DNA of 5,641 nt from Gammaproteobacteria bacterium (GCA_003864535.1 BHEQ01000139.1:1-5641), one strand, 5' to 3'; shown: positions 1-5,592, numbered from the stretch's first letter. The notes: generated by a model from the sequence alone, not told the origin. Translations and numbers: made by a program.

Positions 1-34
1 GCTTAACCCATACTTATTGAAGAAGATTACATAC

Positions 35-748
35 ATGTCATTTAAAAATATTAAATTCACTTCTTTTAACGGTATCATCATATCTTTAATATTATTCTTG
101 GGTGGATGTGCCAATAAGCCGTATGTTATTTCTCAAAAACCTGTGACACCGATAGCTCTGGCAGCACAGCAAGTGCTCGCAGAACAGCAGGTGCTTGCCG
201 CACTGCAAGTGCCTGTTTATGTGGTTAGCCATGGTTGGCATACTGGCTTTGTTATTAAAAATTCTGATATCGCAGAGTATCTTCCTCAGCTAAAAGATCG
301 TTTTGACTTGAATTATATTGAGTTTGGTTGGGGCGATGAAGGTTTTTATAAAGCCCCAAAAATAACCGCTAAGCTTGCACTCCAAGCAATGCTATTACCA
401 ACATCAACTGTAATTCATGCAGTTAATGTGCCTGAAGATATTGGAAATTATTTTAGCGAGAGCCACGTGCAAACGATCTTTTTAGATTTAGATCAATATC
501 AAAGATTAATCGAATTTATTGTGAGTAGTTTTGCCCGCGATCAGTATGGAAATATCTTGCCCGTTGGTAATGGAATTTATGGAGATAGTCAGTTTTATAA
601 AGCAATTGGCTCTTATTATATTCTAAATACTTGTAATAAATGGACGGCAAAAGGACTAAAAAGTGCAGGTATGAATATCTCACCAACATTTAAACTAACC
701 GCAGGAAGTATAATTAAAGCGATTGATAAGGCCCAGTCCAAGCTATAA
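35..748 (+). CDS. DUF2459 family lipoprotein (TIGR02117-like)
   Basis: Predicted envelope lipoprotein of unknown function. I chose ATG 35 over the in-frame TTG at 17 because GAAGAAG (19-25) sits 9 bases upstream as a ribosome binding site. From ATG 35 the protein has 237 residues. A hydrophobic stretch ends in the lipobox LGGC, with Cys25 as the expected lipidated residue. A Gln/Ala/Val/Leu linker follows (about 42-58), encoded by an 18-bp tandem repeat. The family domain starts near 60 with VYVVSHGWHTGFVI (His66, His69), then EFGWGDEGFY near 96-105 and NTCNKWTA near 198-205 (Cys200). It ends with ISPTFKLTAG, which matches my memory of DUF2459 proteins. The conserved His-Gly-Trp-His and Asn-Thr-Cys-Asn suggest a Cys/His hydrolase-like site, but that is inference. 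It converges on ygiC and shows no operon partner in the window. The family call is firm; the function is unknown. Confidence 0.88.
   Translation: MSFKNIKFTSFNGIIISLILFLGGCANKPYVISQKPVTPIALAAQQVLAEQQVLAALQVPVYVVSHGWHTGFVIKNSDIAEYLPQLKDRFDLNYIEFGWGDEGFYKAPKITAKLALQAMLLPTSTVIHAVNVPEDIGNYFSESHVQTIFLDLDQYQRLIEFIVSSFARDQYGNILPVGNGIYGDSQFYKAIGSYYILNTCNKWTAKGLKSAGMNISPTFKLTAGSIIKAIDKAQSKL
167..214 (+). repeat. 18-bp in-frame tandem repeat in the lipoprotein linker
   Basis: Two full copies (167-184, 185-202) and a partial third (203-214) of a unit close to CAGCARGTGCTYGCMGMA. They encode QQVLAE, QQVLAA and LQVP. The repeat lies in the linker between the lipidated N-terminus and the DUF2459 domain, and is locally richer in G+C than its flanks. 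A repeat of whole codons here could change copy number without a frameshift, altering only the spacer length. Confidence 0.75.
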
Positions 749-776
749 AAATTAGGTGACTACTGTGCAGCTAAAG

Positions 777-823
777 AAGCCCCTCCCAACCTCACATTCG
801 CAAGGGGATTTAGGGGGGAGCTT
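777..823. repeat. GC-rich imperfect inverted repeat between convergent genes (REP-like or bidirectional terminator)
   Basis: The left arm 777-787 (AAGCCCCTCCC) pairs with the right arm 813-823 (GGGGGGAGCTT) over 11 positions, with one C-A mismatch and one T-G wobble. Part of the 25-base interior can pair too: AACCT near 788-792 with AGGGGATT near 803-810. The block is strikingly G/C-rich for this window. It fills the gap between the DUF2459 lipoprotein gene (stop at 748) and ygiC (stop at 828), which face each other, so it probably ends transcription from both sides. Neither side has a long T-run (CTTTAACTT on +, CTTCTTTAG on -), so it is not a textbook intrinsic terminator. The CCCCTCCC...GGGG composition resembles REP-type intergenic repeats found in many copies in proteobacterial genomes; copy number cannot be judged here. 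Confidence 0.6.
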
Positions 824-827
824 TAAC

Positions 828-1985
828 TTAATCAATAATACAATGCGGTACAAATCTTGAAGTATCTTGAGTTATTAGGGTTAAATCCTCACGGATACCA
901 ATGCCTACAGCCTCATCACCCACAACCCAACTCCCAATAACAGGGAAATTGCCATCAAAATCAGGGAGTAAATGACAAGCTTGGCGGATTGTTTTATTCC
1001 CAGCATAAGGACCATCAGCAACTAAATATTTCCCACTGCCTGCATTTAAAGTGATGTTTGCGCCCTCGCGTGATAAAAACTGCTTGCGCACCCAACCAGA
1101 AGCTACTTGAGATTGCGAATTATCTTCAATATGCGTTTCTAATAAATTAGGATGACCTTTGTTTTTGTGCCATAAAAATGCTAAAAAGCCTTTATTACTT
1201 AAAACCCATTTCCATGAAGGCTCGATCCAACGGGTATTTGAAAGCGGCAAGAAGCTTGCAAATTCCTCTTCAAACATAAACTCCCAAGGATAAAGCTTGA
1301 AAATATGGTTTATTTGTTGATAGTCAAGGTCAATAAATTGATCAGATTGATCTAAACCAATGTCCTCCAAGCAAATAAATTGTGTGGTTAAACCTGCTTG
1401 AGTAGCACAATCACGAATATATTCTGTTGTTCCAATATCTTCATTGTGACCTCGTGTCGATGCAAAATACATGGTTTTATCTGGGTTAATACTTGCAAAA
1501 CGCTCAATTAATTTTTCTTGAATTAAATTATATTGGTCTGTATTTTCTGCTAACAAACCACTTTTTTTAGCATCCTCAAGCCAAAGCCACTGAAAATATG
1601 CGGCCTCATACAAAGAAGTTGGGGTATCGTAATTAAACTCATAAAGCTTAGCAGGACCTGTGCCATTATAAGCTAAGTCAATCCGTCCATATAAAAAAGG
1701 TTCTTTTTGTTTAAAGCTATTCGCGACATAATCCCAATAGGCAAAAGGCAATCCTAAAGTTTGTAAATGCTGCTCATCTTTAAATACCTCAGCAGCGCAA
1801 TCCATCGCCATTGCATGAATTTCAGCAGTTGGGTCTTCAATATCATTTTCAATTTGATTGAGTGTAAATTGATAGTAATGGGATTCATCCCAATAAGTTT
1901 CATTATCAATTACATGAAATTCAAAGCCATTTTCTTTAGCGACCTGATCTAAATTAGGTCTAACTTTTGAGGAAATACGTTGCAT
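828..1985 (-). CDS. ygiC: YgiC-like glutathionylspermidine synthase-family protein (ATP-grasp)
   Basis: Homologue of E. coli YgiC/YjfC: the synthetase-like C-terminal half of GspS without the amidase domain. The start at 1985 gives MQRISSK..., 385 residues, matching YgiC (about 386). A longer frame from 2033 only adds residues translated from an intergenic repeat, and AAAAGG (1992-1997) lies 6 bases before ATG 1985. Visible motifs in order: GRIDLAYNG (about 100-108), EFNYDTPTSLYEA (116-128), DIGLDQ, KLYPWEFM (230-237), WIEPSWK (253-259), SNK (Lys265), RKQFLSREGANI (Lys301), and GSWVVGDEAVGIGIRED (about 351-367, Arg365). Arg101/Asp103, Glu116/Asn118, Lys265, Lys301 and Arg365 fall where GspS has ATP-, Mg- and glutathione-binding residues, as I recall them, so the site looks intact. 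YgiC proteins have not been shown to make glutathionylspermidine, so the substrate is open. It is likely cytosolic, with no signal peptide, and lies downstream of ygiB. Confidence 0.93.
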   Translation of the reverse strand: MQRISSKVRPNLDQVAKENGFEFHVIDNETYWDESHYYQFTLNQIENDIEDPTAEIHAMAMDCAAEVFKDEQHLQTLGLPFAYWDYVANSFKQKEPFLYGRIDLAYNGTGPAKLYEFNYDTPTSLYEAAYFQWLWLEDAKKSGLLAENTDQYNLIQEKLIERFASINPDKTMYFASTRGHNEDIGTTEYIRDCATQAGLTTQFICLEDIGLDQSDQFIDLDYQQINHIFKLYPWEFMFEEEFASFLPLSNTRWIEPSWKWVLSNKGFLAFLWHKNKGHPNLLETHIEDNSQSQVASGWVRKQFLSREGANITLNAGSGKYLVADGPYAGNKTIRQACHLLPDFDGNFPVIGSWVVGDEAVGIGIREDLTLITQDTSRFVPHCIID

Positions 1986-1991
1986 AATATA

Positions 1992-1997
1992 CCTTTT
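1992..1997 (-). promoter_or_regulatory. ygiC: Ribosome binding site that sets the ygiC start
   Basis: On the minus strand AAAAGG ends 6 bases before ATG 1985. The upstream in-frame ATG at 2033 lies right at the T-run of a terminator hairpin and has no purine-rich site, so 1985 is the better start. Confidence 0.7.
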
Positions 1998-2031
1998 GAT
2001 AATGTAAATTGGTAATGCAAATTGATAATGC
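1993..2031. repeat. 13-bp tandem repeat in the ygiC leader
   Basis: Three head-to-tail units: AAATTGATAATGC (2019-2031), AAATTGGTAATGC (2006-2018, one difference) and the diverged CTTTTGATAATGT (1993-2005, 9 of 13 matching). On the minus (transcribed) strand it lies between the terminator T-run and the ygiC start. The last unit contributes the AAAAGG ribosome binding site. The unit length is not a multiple of three and the block is non-coding. It may be a replication-slippage product or a set of protein-binding sites. I find no convincing -10/-35 pair inside it. Confidence 0.75.
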
Positions 2032-2059
2032 AAAAAAAGCCACTAATTTAATGGCTTTT
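2032..2059 (-). terminator. Intrinsic terminator after ygiB, ahead of ygiC
   Basis: Read on the minus strand, AAAAGCCA (2059-2052) and TGGCTTTT (2042-2035) form a perfect 8-bp stem around a 9-base loop, and T-run positions continue to 2032 (seven T in a row from 2038). It starts about 32 bases past the ygiB stop. The stem is short with only three G-C pairs, so termination may be partial, which would let some ygiB transcripts read into ygiC. Confidence 0.72.
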
Positions 2060-2091
2060 AGTAAATAATTAAGATAATTTATGCGCTTAAT

Positions 2092-2601
2092 CTAACCACC
2101 TGTGCTTTTAGCTTTGGCACTTTGACCAAAACCACTGCGATTAACAGTTGCTGGGGTGCTTTTAAATGCACTTGGGGAAACTTTTGTTTTACCAGTTCCT
2201 GAAACGCTTGTGCCGCCAGCAGTGCTAAGATTGCTTGAACCTGCTCTAGAATATAATGCCTTGGAATTATTGCCACCAGCACCTCCTCTAAAAGCTGAAC
2301 TCATTAAATATCCCATCATCATTGGCATAAAAAAGCTCCCACCTGATTGTGCATTTTGCTCACACTTGCCTACACCATGCTCTATTTCACACTGTTTGAC
2401 GGTGCTATATTTAGGCGCTTCAGTTGCATTTGCGATTTGCGCTTCTTTAAAAGCTTCATTACAAATGGCTGCATCCATATTTTCCGAGCATTCTTGCGGA
2501 TTATTATAAACCGAGCTCTCAATATCTGTTTCGCCACAAGCGGCAAGGAGTAAAATAGCTGCGGGTAAAATAGCCAGTTTTAATGTTTTGCTATGTTTCA
2601 T
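2092..2601 (-). CDS. ygiB: YgiB-like DUF1190 family lipoprotein
   Basis: Predicted lipoprotein of 169 residues, related to E. coli YgiB (DUF1190). The start at 2601 has the ribosome binding site CAGGAAAC (2606-2613), with AGGA 7 bases before ATG. A Lys-rich N-terminus and hydrophobic core lead to the lipobox LAAC with Cys22, followed by Gly-Glu, then Thr-Asp. Four more cysteines (38, 47, 71, 80) in the N-terminal domain could form two disulfides in the periplasm. Family motifs are APKYSTVKQC (about 62-71), GSFFMPMMMGYLMS (about 88-101), a Gly/Ser/Ala/Lys low-complexity tail, and NRSGFGQSA near 154-162 before the end. The protein is shorter than E. coli YgiB (over 200 residues), mostly through a shorter low-complexity tail. 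It is upstream of ygiC, as in the enterobacterial tolC-ygiABC locus, but tolC is not visible here. Function unknown; a role in envelope integrity is only suggested by context. Confidence 0.9.
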   Translation of the reverse strand: MKHSKTLKLAILPAAILLLAACGETDIESSVYNNPQECSENMDAAICNEAFKEAQIANATEAPKYSTVKQCEIEHGVGKCEQNAQSGGSFFMPMMMGYLMSSAFRGGAGGNNSKALYSRAGSSNLSTAGGTSVSGTGKTKVSPSAFKSTPATVNRSGFGQSAKAKSTGG

Positions 2602-2638
2602 ATATGTTTCCTGATTCCAATAAAAAAAGATAGTTTGT

Positions 2639-2661
2639 TTAATAAATAGTATATTTATTAA
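2639..2661. repeat. A/T-only perfect inverted repeat in the ygiB leader
   Basis: Ten-base arms TTAATAAATA (2639-2648) and TATTTATTAA (2652-2661) flank a GTA spacer. On the minus strand the centre reads TATACT, a possible -10 hexamer. The element could be an operator, a -10 region with dyad symmetry, or a weak leader hairpin. In A/T-rich DNA such palindromes also arise by chance, though 10 perfect pairs with a 3-base loop is long. Confidence 0.55.
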
Positions 2662-2685
2662 TAAGTTATATAGGTTAACACGCTA

Positions 2686-2694
2686 AGTATATCA
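2686..2694 (-). promoter_or_regulatory. ygiB: Candidate extended -10 promoter for ygiB
   Basis: The minus strand reads TGATATACT: a TGn extension plus TATACT, 5 of 6 to the sigma-70 -10 consensus. No good -35 lies 16-18 bases upstream, which is tolerable for an extended -10. It would start RNA near 2679, giving a leader of about 78 bases. A second TATACT sits closer, at 2653-2648. Confidence 0.4.
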
Positions 2695-2727
2695 TGTTAT
2701 TTAAAAAAGAATTACATTTTACTTTAT

Positions 2728-2760
2728 ATTTAATCTAGATTTAATCTAGATTTGCTATAG
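2728..2760. repeat. 11-bp tandem repeat containing TCTAGA palindromes
   Basis: Two identical units ATTTAATCTAG (2728-2738, 2739-2749) and a third diverged unit ATTTGCTATAG (2750-2760, 8 of 11). The first two create palindromes AATCTAGATT at 2732-2741 and 2743-2752, whose centres are 11 bp apart, about one helical turn. It lies between the two promoter candidates, about 63 bases upstream of the surA -35 and about 34 bases upstream of the ygiB -10. That placing suits a dimeric regulator acting on both genes, but no regulator can be named. Confidence 0.65.
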
Positions 2761-2822
2761 GTTAGAGCTAAAATCTTAAAACTAGATCCAAAGCTTAAAG
2801 AATATAAAAATGCTCTGTGAGT

Positions 2823-2851
2823 TTGGGTGAATAATTATTTTCTGTTATGAT
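2823..2851 (+). promoter_or_regulatory. surA: Candidate sigma-70 promoter for surA
   Basis: TTGGGT (2823-2828) and TATGAT (2846-2851) are 17 bases apart. The -10 matches 5 of 6 and is preceded by TG at 2843-2844, making an extended -10; the -35 is weak (TTG only). Transcription would start near 2858, giving a leader of about 29 bases before ATG 2887. Confidence 0.55.
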
Positions 2852-2886
2852 GTGCGCTAATTTTCTGATTGAAATGGATCTGCCAA

Positions 2887-3861
2887 ATGAAAGCTACTAA
2901 CGTCTTATTCCTGCTCCTATTAAGCTTTGGATTTAATCATAGTGCACAAGGACAGAGTAAAAGTACACCAATTATTGATGGTATTGCTATTGTAATTAAT
3001 AATGATGTCATTACTTTCTCAGAATGGCGCCAAGCTGTGGCTCAAGCACGAGGGCAATATGTAAGCTCTGGGCGCACTCTTGATGCTGCGGCTCGTGAGG
3101 ATATTGTTAATGTGATCGTTCTTGAACGCCTCAAAAGCCAATTAGCCCAACGTAATGGCATAAAAATTTCAGATGAAGAGGTTGATAGTGCCATTGAAGA
3201 TATTGCACGTAATAATAAGGCAACTGTGGCGATGCTAAAGCAATACTTAGCTAGCACAGGACAAAGCTTTGATTCTTTTAGAGAAAATATTCGTAGGCAA
3301 ATCTCATCTGCACGTATCCGTGATAGCGTGATGCAAAGTGTTAATATTTCTGATACTGAGCTTGATTTATATATGCATAGTGCTGAATTTAAAAACGTCT
3401 TGGTTCAATTACAAAAATCTGAAATCAAACAAACTAAAGCTCTGCATATTTTGGTGCGGATTAGTAAAGATTTAAGTGATCAAGCAGCTAACGCTAGAAT
3501 TAAGCGCCTACGTGAACGCATCATTGGTGGTGAATCTTTTGATGAGATTGCAAGGGCTCAGTCAGATGATCCAGGATCTGCGGCAAAAGGTGGCGATTTA
3601 GGCTGGACTACTAAAGGTCAGTTAACCCCTGAATTTGATACAGCTATGGATCGTCTTGCGCTTAATGTTTTAAGTGAAGTGGTCAAAACTCCGTTTGGTT
3701 ATCATCTTATTAAAGTTACTGAGCGGCGTAATGGTGCACAAACGCAAGAAATGGTGCGTAGTACTGCGCGTGAGATGTTATTTCGCAAAAAAGCGACTCA
3801 AAAATGGGCTATTTGGCAAGAAAGCTTACTTGCGCAAGCATATATAGAAACACGCTTTTAA
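2887..3861 (+). CDS. surA: SurA-type periplasmic chaperone with a single parvulin domain
   Basis: Predicted periplasmic chaperone and peptidyl-prolyl isomerase for outer-membrane proteins. I chose ATG 2887 over the in-frame TTG 2869: TGGA (2875-2878) lies 8 bases upstream and the resulting MKATNVLFLLLLSFGF... is a clean Sec signal peptide, cut near residue 20 or 22 (SAQG|QS). Length is 324 residues against about 428 in E. coli. Domains: SurA N-terminal domain about 28-150 (IDGIAIVINNDVITFSE, then a helical region), one parvulin domain about 183-280, and a C-terminal helix about 290-324 (EMLFRKKATQKWAIWQESL) resembling the E. coli C-terminus. The parvulin domain has ALHILV (His187), SDDPGSAAKGGDLGW and TPFGYHLIKV (His273), like the catalytically active P2 of E. 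coli SurA. One of the usual two parvulin domains is absent without frame damage. lptD, pdxA and rsmA, common neighbours of surA, are not visible; pepA follows after 96 bp on the same strand. Confidence 0.88.
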   Translation: MKATNVLFLLLLSFGFNHSAQGQSKSTPIIDGIAIVINNDVITFSEWRQAVAQARGQYVSSGRTLDAAAREDIVNVIVLERLKSQLAQRNGIKISDEEVDSAIEDIARNNKATVAMLKQYLASTGQSFDSFRENIRRQISSARIRDSVMQSVNISDTELDLYMHSAEFKNVLVQLQKSEIKQTKALHILVRISKDLSDQAANARIKRLRERIIGGESFDEIARAQSDDPGSAAKGGDLGWTTKGQLTPEFDTAMDRLALNVLSEVVKTPFGYHLIKVTERRNGAQTQEMVRSTAREMLFRKKATQKWAIWQESLLAQAYIETRF

Positions 3862-3877
3862 ATACCCATATTTACTA

Positions 3878-3909
3878 TATTGATCAAATTAATAATTACA
3901 TGATCAATA
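3878..3909. repeat. Inverted repeat with paired TGATCA palindromes upstream of pepA
   Basis: TATTGATCA (3878-3886) and TGATCAATA (3901-3909) are perfect 9-base arms around a 14-base A/T-rich spacer. Each arm itself contains the palindrome TGATCA, and their centres are 20 bp apart, about two helical turns. There is no following T-run, so it is not an intrinsic terminator for surA. TATAAA at 3911-3916 abuts the right arm and could be a pepA -10, but lacks a good -35. An operator is the simplest reading; each arm also holds a GATC site. Confidence 0.55.
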
Positions 3910-3957
3910 CTATAAATAACTTTAGTTTCATAAAATAACCCAAAAAAGAGAGCAATC

Positions 3958-5439
3958 ATGAAATATACAACCGTTATTAGTAAAGATCTTGCGAGTATTA
4001 TTACAGATTATTTGATTTTACCTATGTATGAAAAAGATGACCAGAGTATGATCATAAGCTTAGATAAAGCTCTTGGTGGGCAAATTAATAGCTTAAATAA
4101 ACAAGGTGATTTTACGGGAAAGCATAATAGCGTTCTGCCTTTGTTAAATCTAAACGGTGTTAAAGCTGCACGAATTTTGCTTGTCGGCTTGGGTGCTAAA
4201 AAAGAGTTTAATCATACAAAATATAAAGCTGCAATTGCAACAGCAATGAAGGCTATTTCTCAAGAAAATATCAAGCAAATTAGTTTTTTTGCTCCAGAAT
4301 GTGCAGACACAACTATTTCATTTTCAAGCTTGATAAATTCAAGTATTGAAATGATAGGACACGCTGTATATCGATTTACGGAGTTTAAAAGCACAAAACC
4401 TAAGCCAAACTCAATCACAGAAATTAGCTTCTTAGTTCATAAAGATACCCATGCAGAGGCTCTAATTGCAGTAAAACAAGGTGCAGCTTTAACTTTAGGC
4501 ATGAATCTTACTAAAGATTTAGGCAATTGTGCCCCAAATATTATGAACCCTGAAAATCTTGCAAAAGCGGCTGAAATACTTGCTAAAGATCATCCTAAAA
4601 TTAAATGTGAAATTTTAGATCGCGGTCAAATGAAAAAGCTTGGCATGGGATCTCTCTTAGCTGTGGCACAAGGATCTGAACAGAAACCAAAACTCATTGT
4701 TTTAGAGTTCATGAATGGTAAATCCAAAGACAAGCCTATTGTTTTAGTTGGTAAGGGTGTAACTTTTGATAGCGGTGGTATTTCTCTTAAGCCTGGTGAA
4801 GGCATGGATGAGATGAAATACGATATGTGCGGTGCTGCAAGTGTTTTAGGAGTGTTTAAAGCAATTGCAACCATGGATTTAAAAGCAAATGTTGTCGCAA
4901 TTATTCCTGCTGTTGAAAATATGCCATCAGGAAGCGCGGCAAGACCTGGTGATATTGTAACGAGCATGTCTGGGCAAACTATTGAAATTTTAAATACAGA
5001 TGCAGAAGGACGCTTAATTTTATGTGATGCCTTAACCTACGCTGAAAAATATAGCCCTAAAGCTGTGGTTGATATTGCAACTTTAACAGGTGCAATTATT
5101 GTCGCTTTAGGCAATACCTGCTCAGGACTTTTCTCAAATGATCAATCACTTGCAGATATATTAATTTCTTGCGGACAAAAAACTGATGATAAAGTTTGGC
5201 AGTTACCAATTTTTGATGATTATCAGCCTTTATTAGATTCTAATTTTGCAGATATGGCGAATATAGGTGGGCGTGCAGGTGGTTCAATCACGGCGGCATG
5301 CTTTTTATCTCGTTTTGCTAAAAAATATCCTTGGGCGCATTTAGATATTGCAGGAACTGCTTGGAAATCAGGTAAAGAAAAAGGTGCAACAGCACGCCCT
5401 GTATCATTGTTAGTTGAGTTTATAACAAGATATGCTTAA
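3958..5439 (+). CDS. pepA: Leucyl aminopeptidase (cytosol aminopeptidase, M17 family)
   Basis: Cytosolic two-metal aminopeptidase that removes N-terminal residues from peptides, normally a hexamer. It has 493 residues, close to E. coli PepA (503). The N-terminal domain (about 1-165) is divergent and includes ARILLVGLGAKKEF near 71-84. The catalytic domain follows: TKDLGNCAPNIMNPE (185-199), GKGVTFDSGGISLKPGEGMDEMKYDMCG (265-292), the M17 signature NTDAEGRL (346-353) and SNFADMANIGGRAGGSITAACFL (428-450). Lys266, Asp271, Lys278, Asp289, Asp348, Glu350 and Arg352 line up at a constant offset of four with E. coli Lys270, Asp275, Lys282, Asp293, Asp352, Glu354 and Arg356, so the metal and active sites are complete. 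The start has AAGAGAG (3946-3952) 5 bases upstream. In E. coli PepA also binds DNA in Xer recombination and carAB control; nothing here tests that. Follows surA by 96 bp and precedes gap by 153 bp. Confidence 0.97.
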   Translation: MKYTTVISKDLASIITDYLILPMYEKDDQSMIISLDKALGGQINSLNKQGDFTGKHNSVLPLLNLNGVKAARILLVGLGAKKEFNHTKYKAAIATAMKAISQENIKQISFFAPECADTTISFSSLINSSIEMIGHAVYRFTEFKSTKPKPNSITEISFLVHKDTHAEALIAVKQGAALTLGMNLTKDLGNCAPNIMNPENLAKAAEILAKDHPKIKCEILDRGQMKKLGMGSLLAVAQGSEQKPKLIVLEFMNGKSKDKPIVLVGKGVTFDSGGISLKPGEGMDEMKYDMCGAASVLGVFKAIATMDLKANVVAIIPAVENMPSGSAARPGDIVTSMSGQTIEILNTDAEGRLILCDALTYAEKYSPKAVVDIATLTGAIIVALGNTCSGLFSNDQSLADILISCGQKTDDKVWQLPIFDDYQPLLDSNFADMANIGGRAGGSITAACFLSRFAKKYPWAHLDIAGTAWKSGKEKGATARPVSLLVEFITRYA

Positions 5440-5481
5440 TTAATTTACAGCTTTAAAGAGCAAACTTGATCTAAGCCATAA

Positions 5482-5517
5482 TAAAATAAACTTATTTGTT
5501 TTAGAATTATTTGTTTT
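5482..5517. repeat. A/T-rich direct repeat and hairpin between pepA and gap
   Basis: TTATTTGTTTT occurs twice, at 5492-5502 and 5507-5517, with a 15-base period. The first copy can also fold: TAAAATAAA (5482-5490) pairs with TTTGTTTTA (5495-5503) across a 4-base loop, with one T-G wobble. The stem has no true G-C pair, so a terminator role after pepA is doubtful. The 153-base gap otherwise shows only weak promoter matches for gap, such as CATAAT at 5477-5482 and TTGTTT (5496-5501) with TAAGAT (5518-5523) 16 bases apart. Confidence 0.4.
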
Positions 5518-5592
5518 TAAGATACGCTTTAATTTAAATTTTTATTTCACCCCACAAACTAACTTTTGTTAATAATTTAGGAGAAAAATCTT

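Larger units (their letters stand above)
2602..2886. other. Divergent control region between ygiB and surA
   Basis: No gene is supported in these 285 bases. The region is very A/T-rich and holds, from left to right: the ygiB ribosome binding site, an A/T-only inverted repeat (2639-2661), a ygiB promoter candidate (2686-2694), an 11-bp tandem repeat of TCTAGA palindromes (2728-2760) and the surA promoter candidate (2823-2851). Bases 2761-2822 show nothing I can name. Confidence 0.6.

Noticed and set aside
1767..1952. Plus-strand open frame opposite the ygiC N-terminus
   Set aside because: It is antisense to conserved YgiC sequence, and its hydrophobic product is what an A/T-rich complement gives.
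1986..2033. N-terminal extension of YgiC by 16 residues from ATG 2033
   Set aside because: The extra residues are translated from the 13-bp tandem repeat, the ATG sits at the terminator T-run, and homologues begin at the inner Met.
2079..2553. Overlapping open frames on both strands across ygiB (2079-2282 minus, 2156-2509 plus, 2347-2553 plus)
   Set aside because: The ygiB frame has a signal peptide, lipobox and family motifs; the others have none and reflect its low-complexity composition.
1993..2760. CRISPR array suggested by the short repeats
   Set aside because: Units are 11-13 bp, directly abutting, without spacers and in separate places; no cas genes are present.
3042..3257. Minus-strand open frame opposite the surA N-terminal domain
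   Set aside because: No start signal and no recognisable product; a shadow of surA.
3880..3907. FNR/CRP-type binding site around TTGATCA...TGATCAA
   Set aside because: FNR boxes need TTGAT-N4-ATCAA; here the half-sites abut or are 14 bases apart, so spacing does not fit.
4626..4967. Open frame of 113 codons on the minus strand opposite pepA
   Set aside because: It lies wholly inside a clearly conserved coding sequence, has no ribosome binding site or family resemblance, and reads as a complement shadow.
5482..5518. Intrinsic terminator after pepA
   Set aside because: The only hairpin has no G-C pair and its T-run is offset, so stability would be too low to call it.
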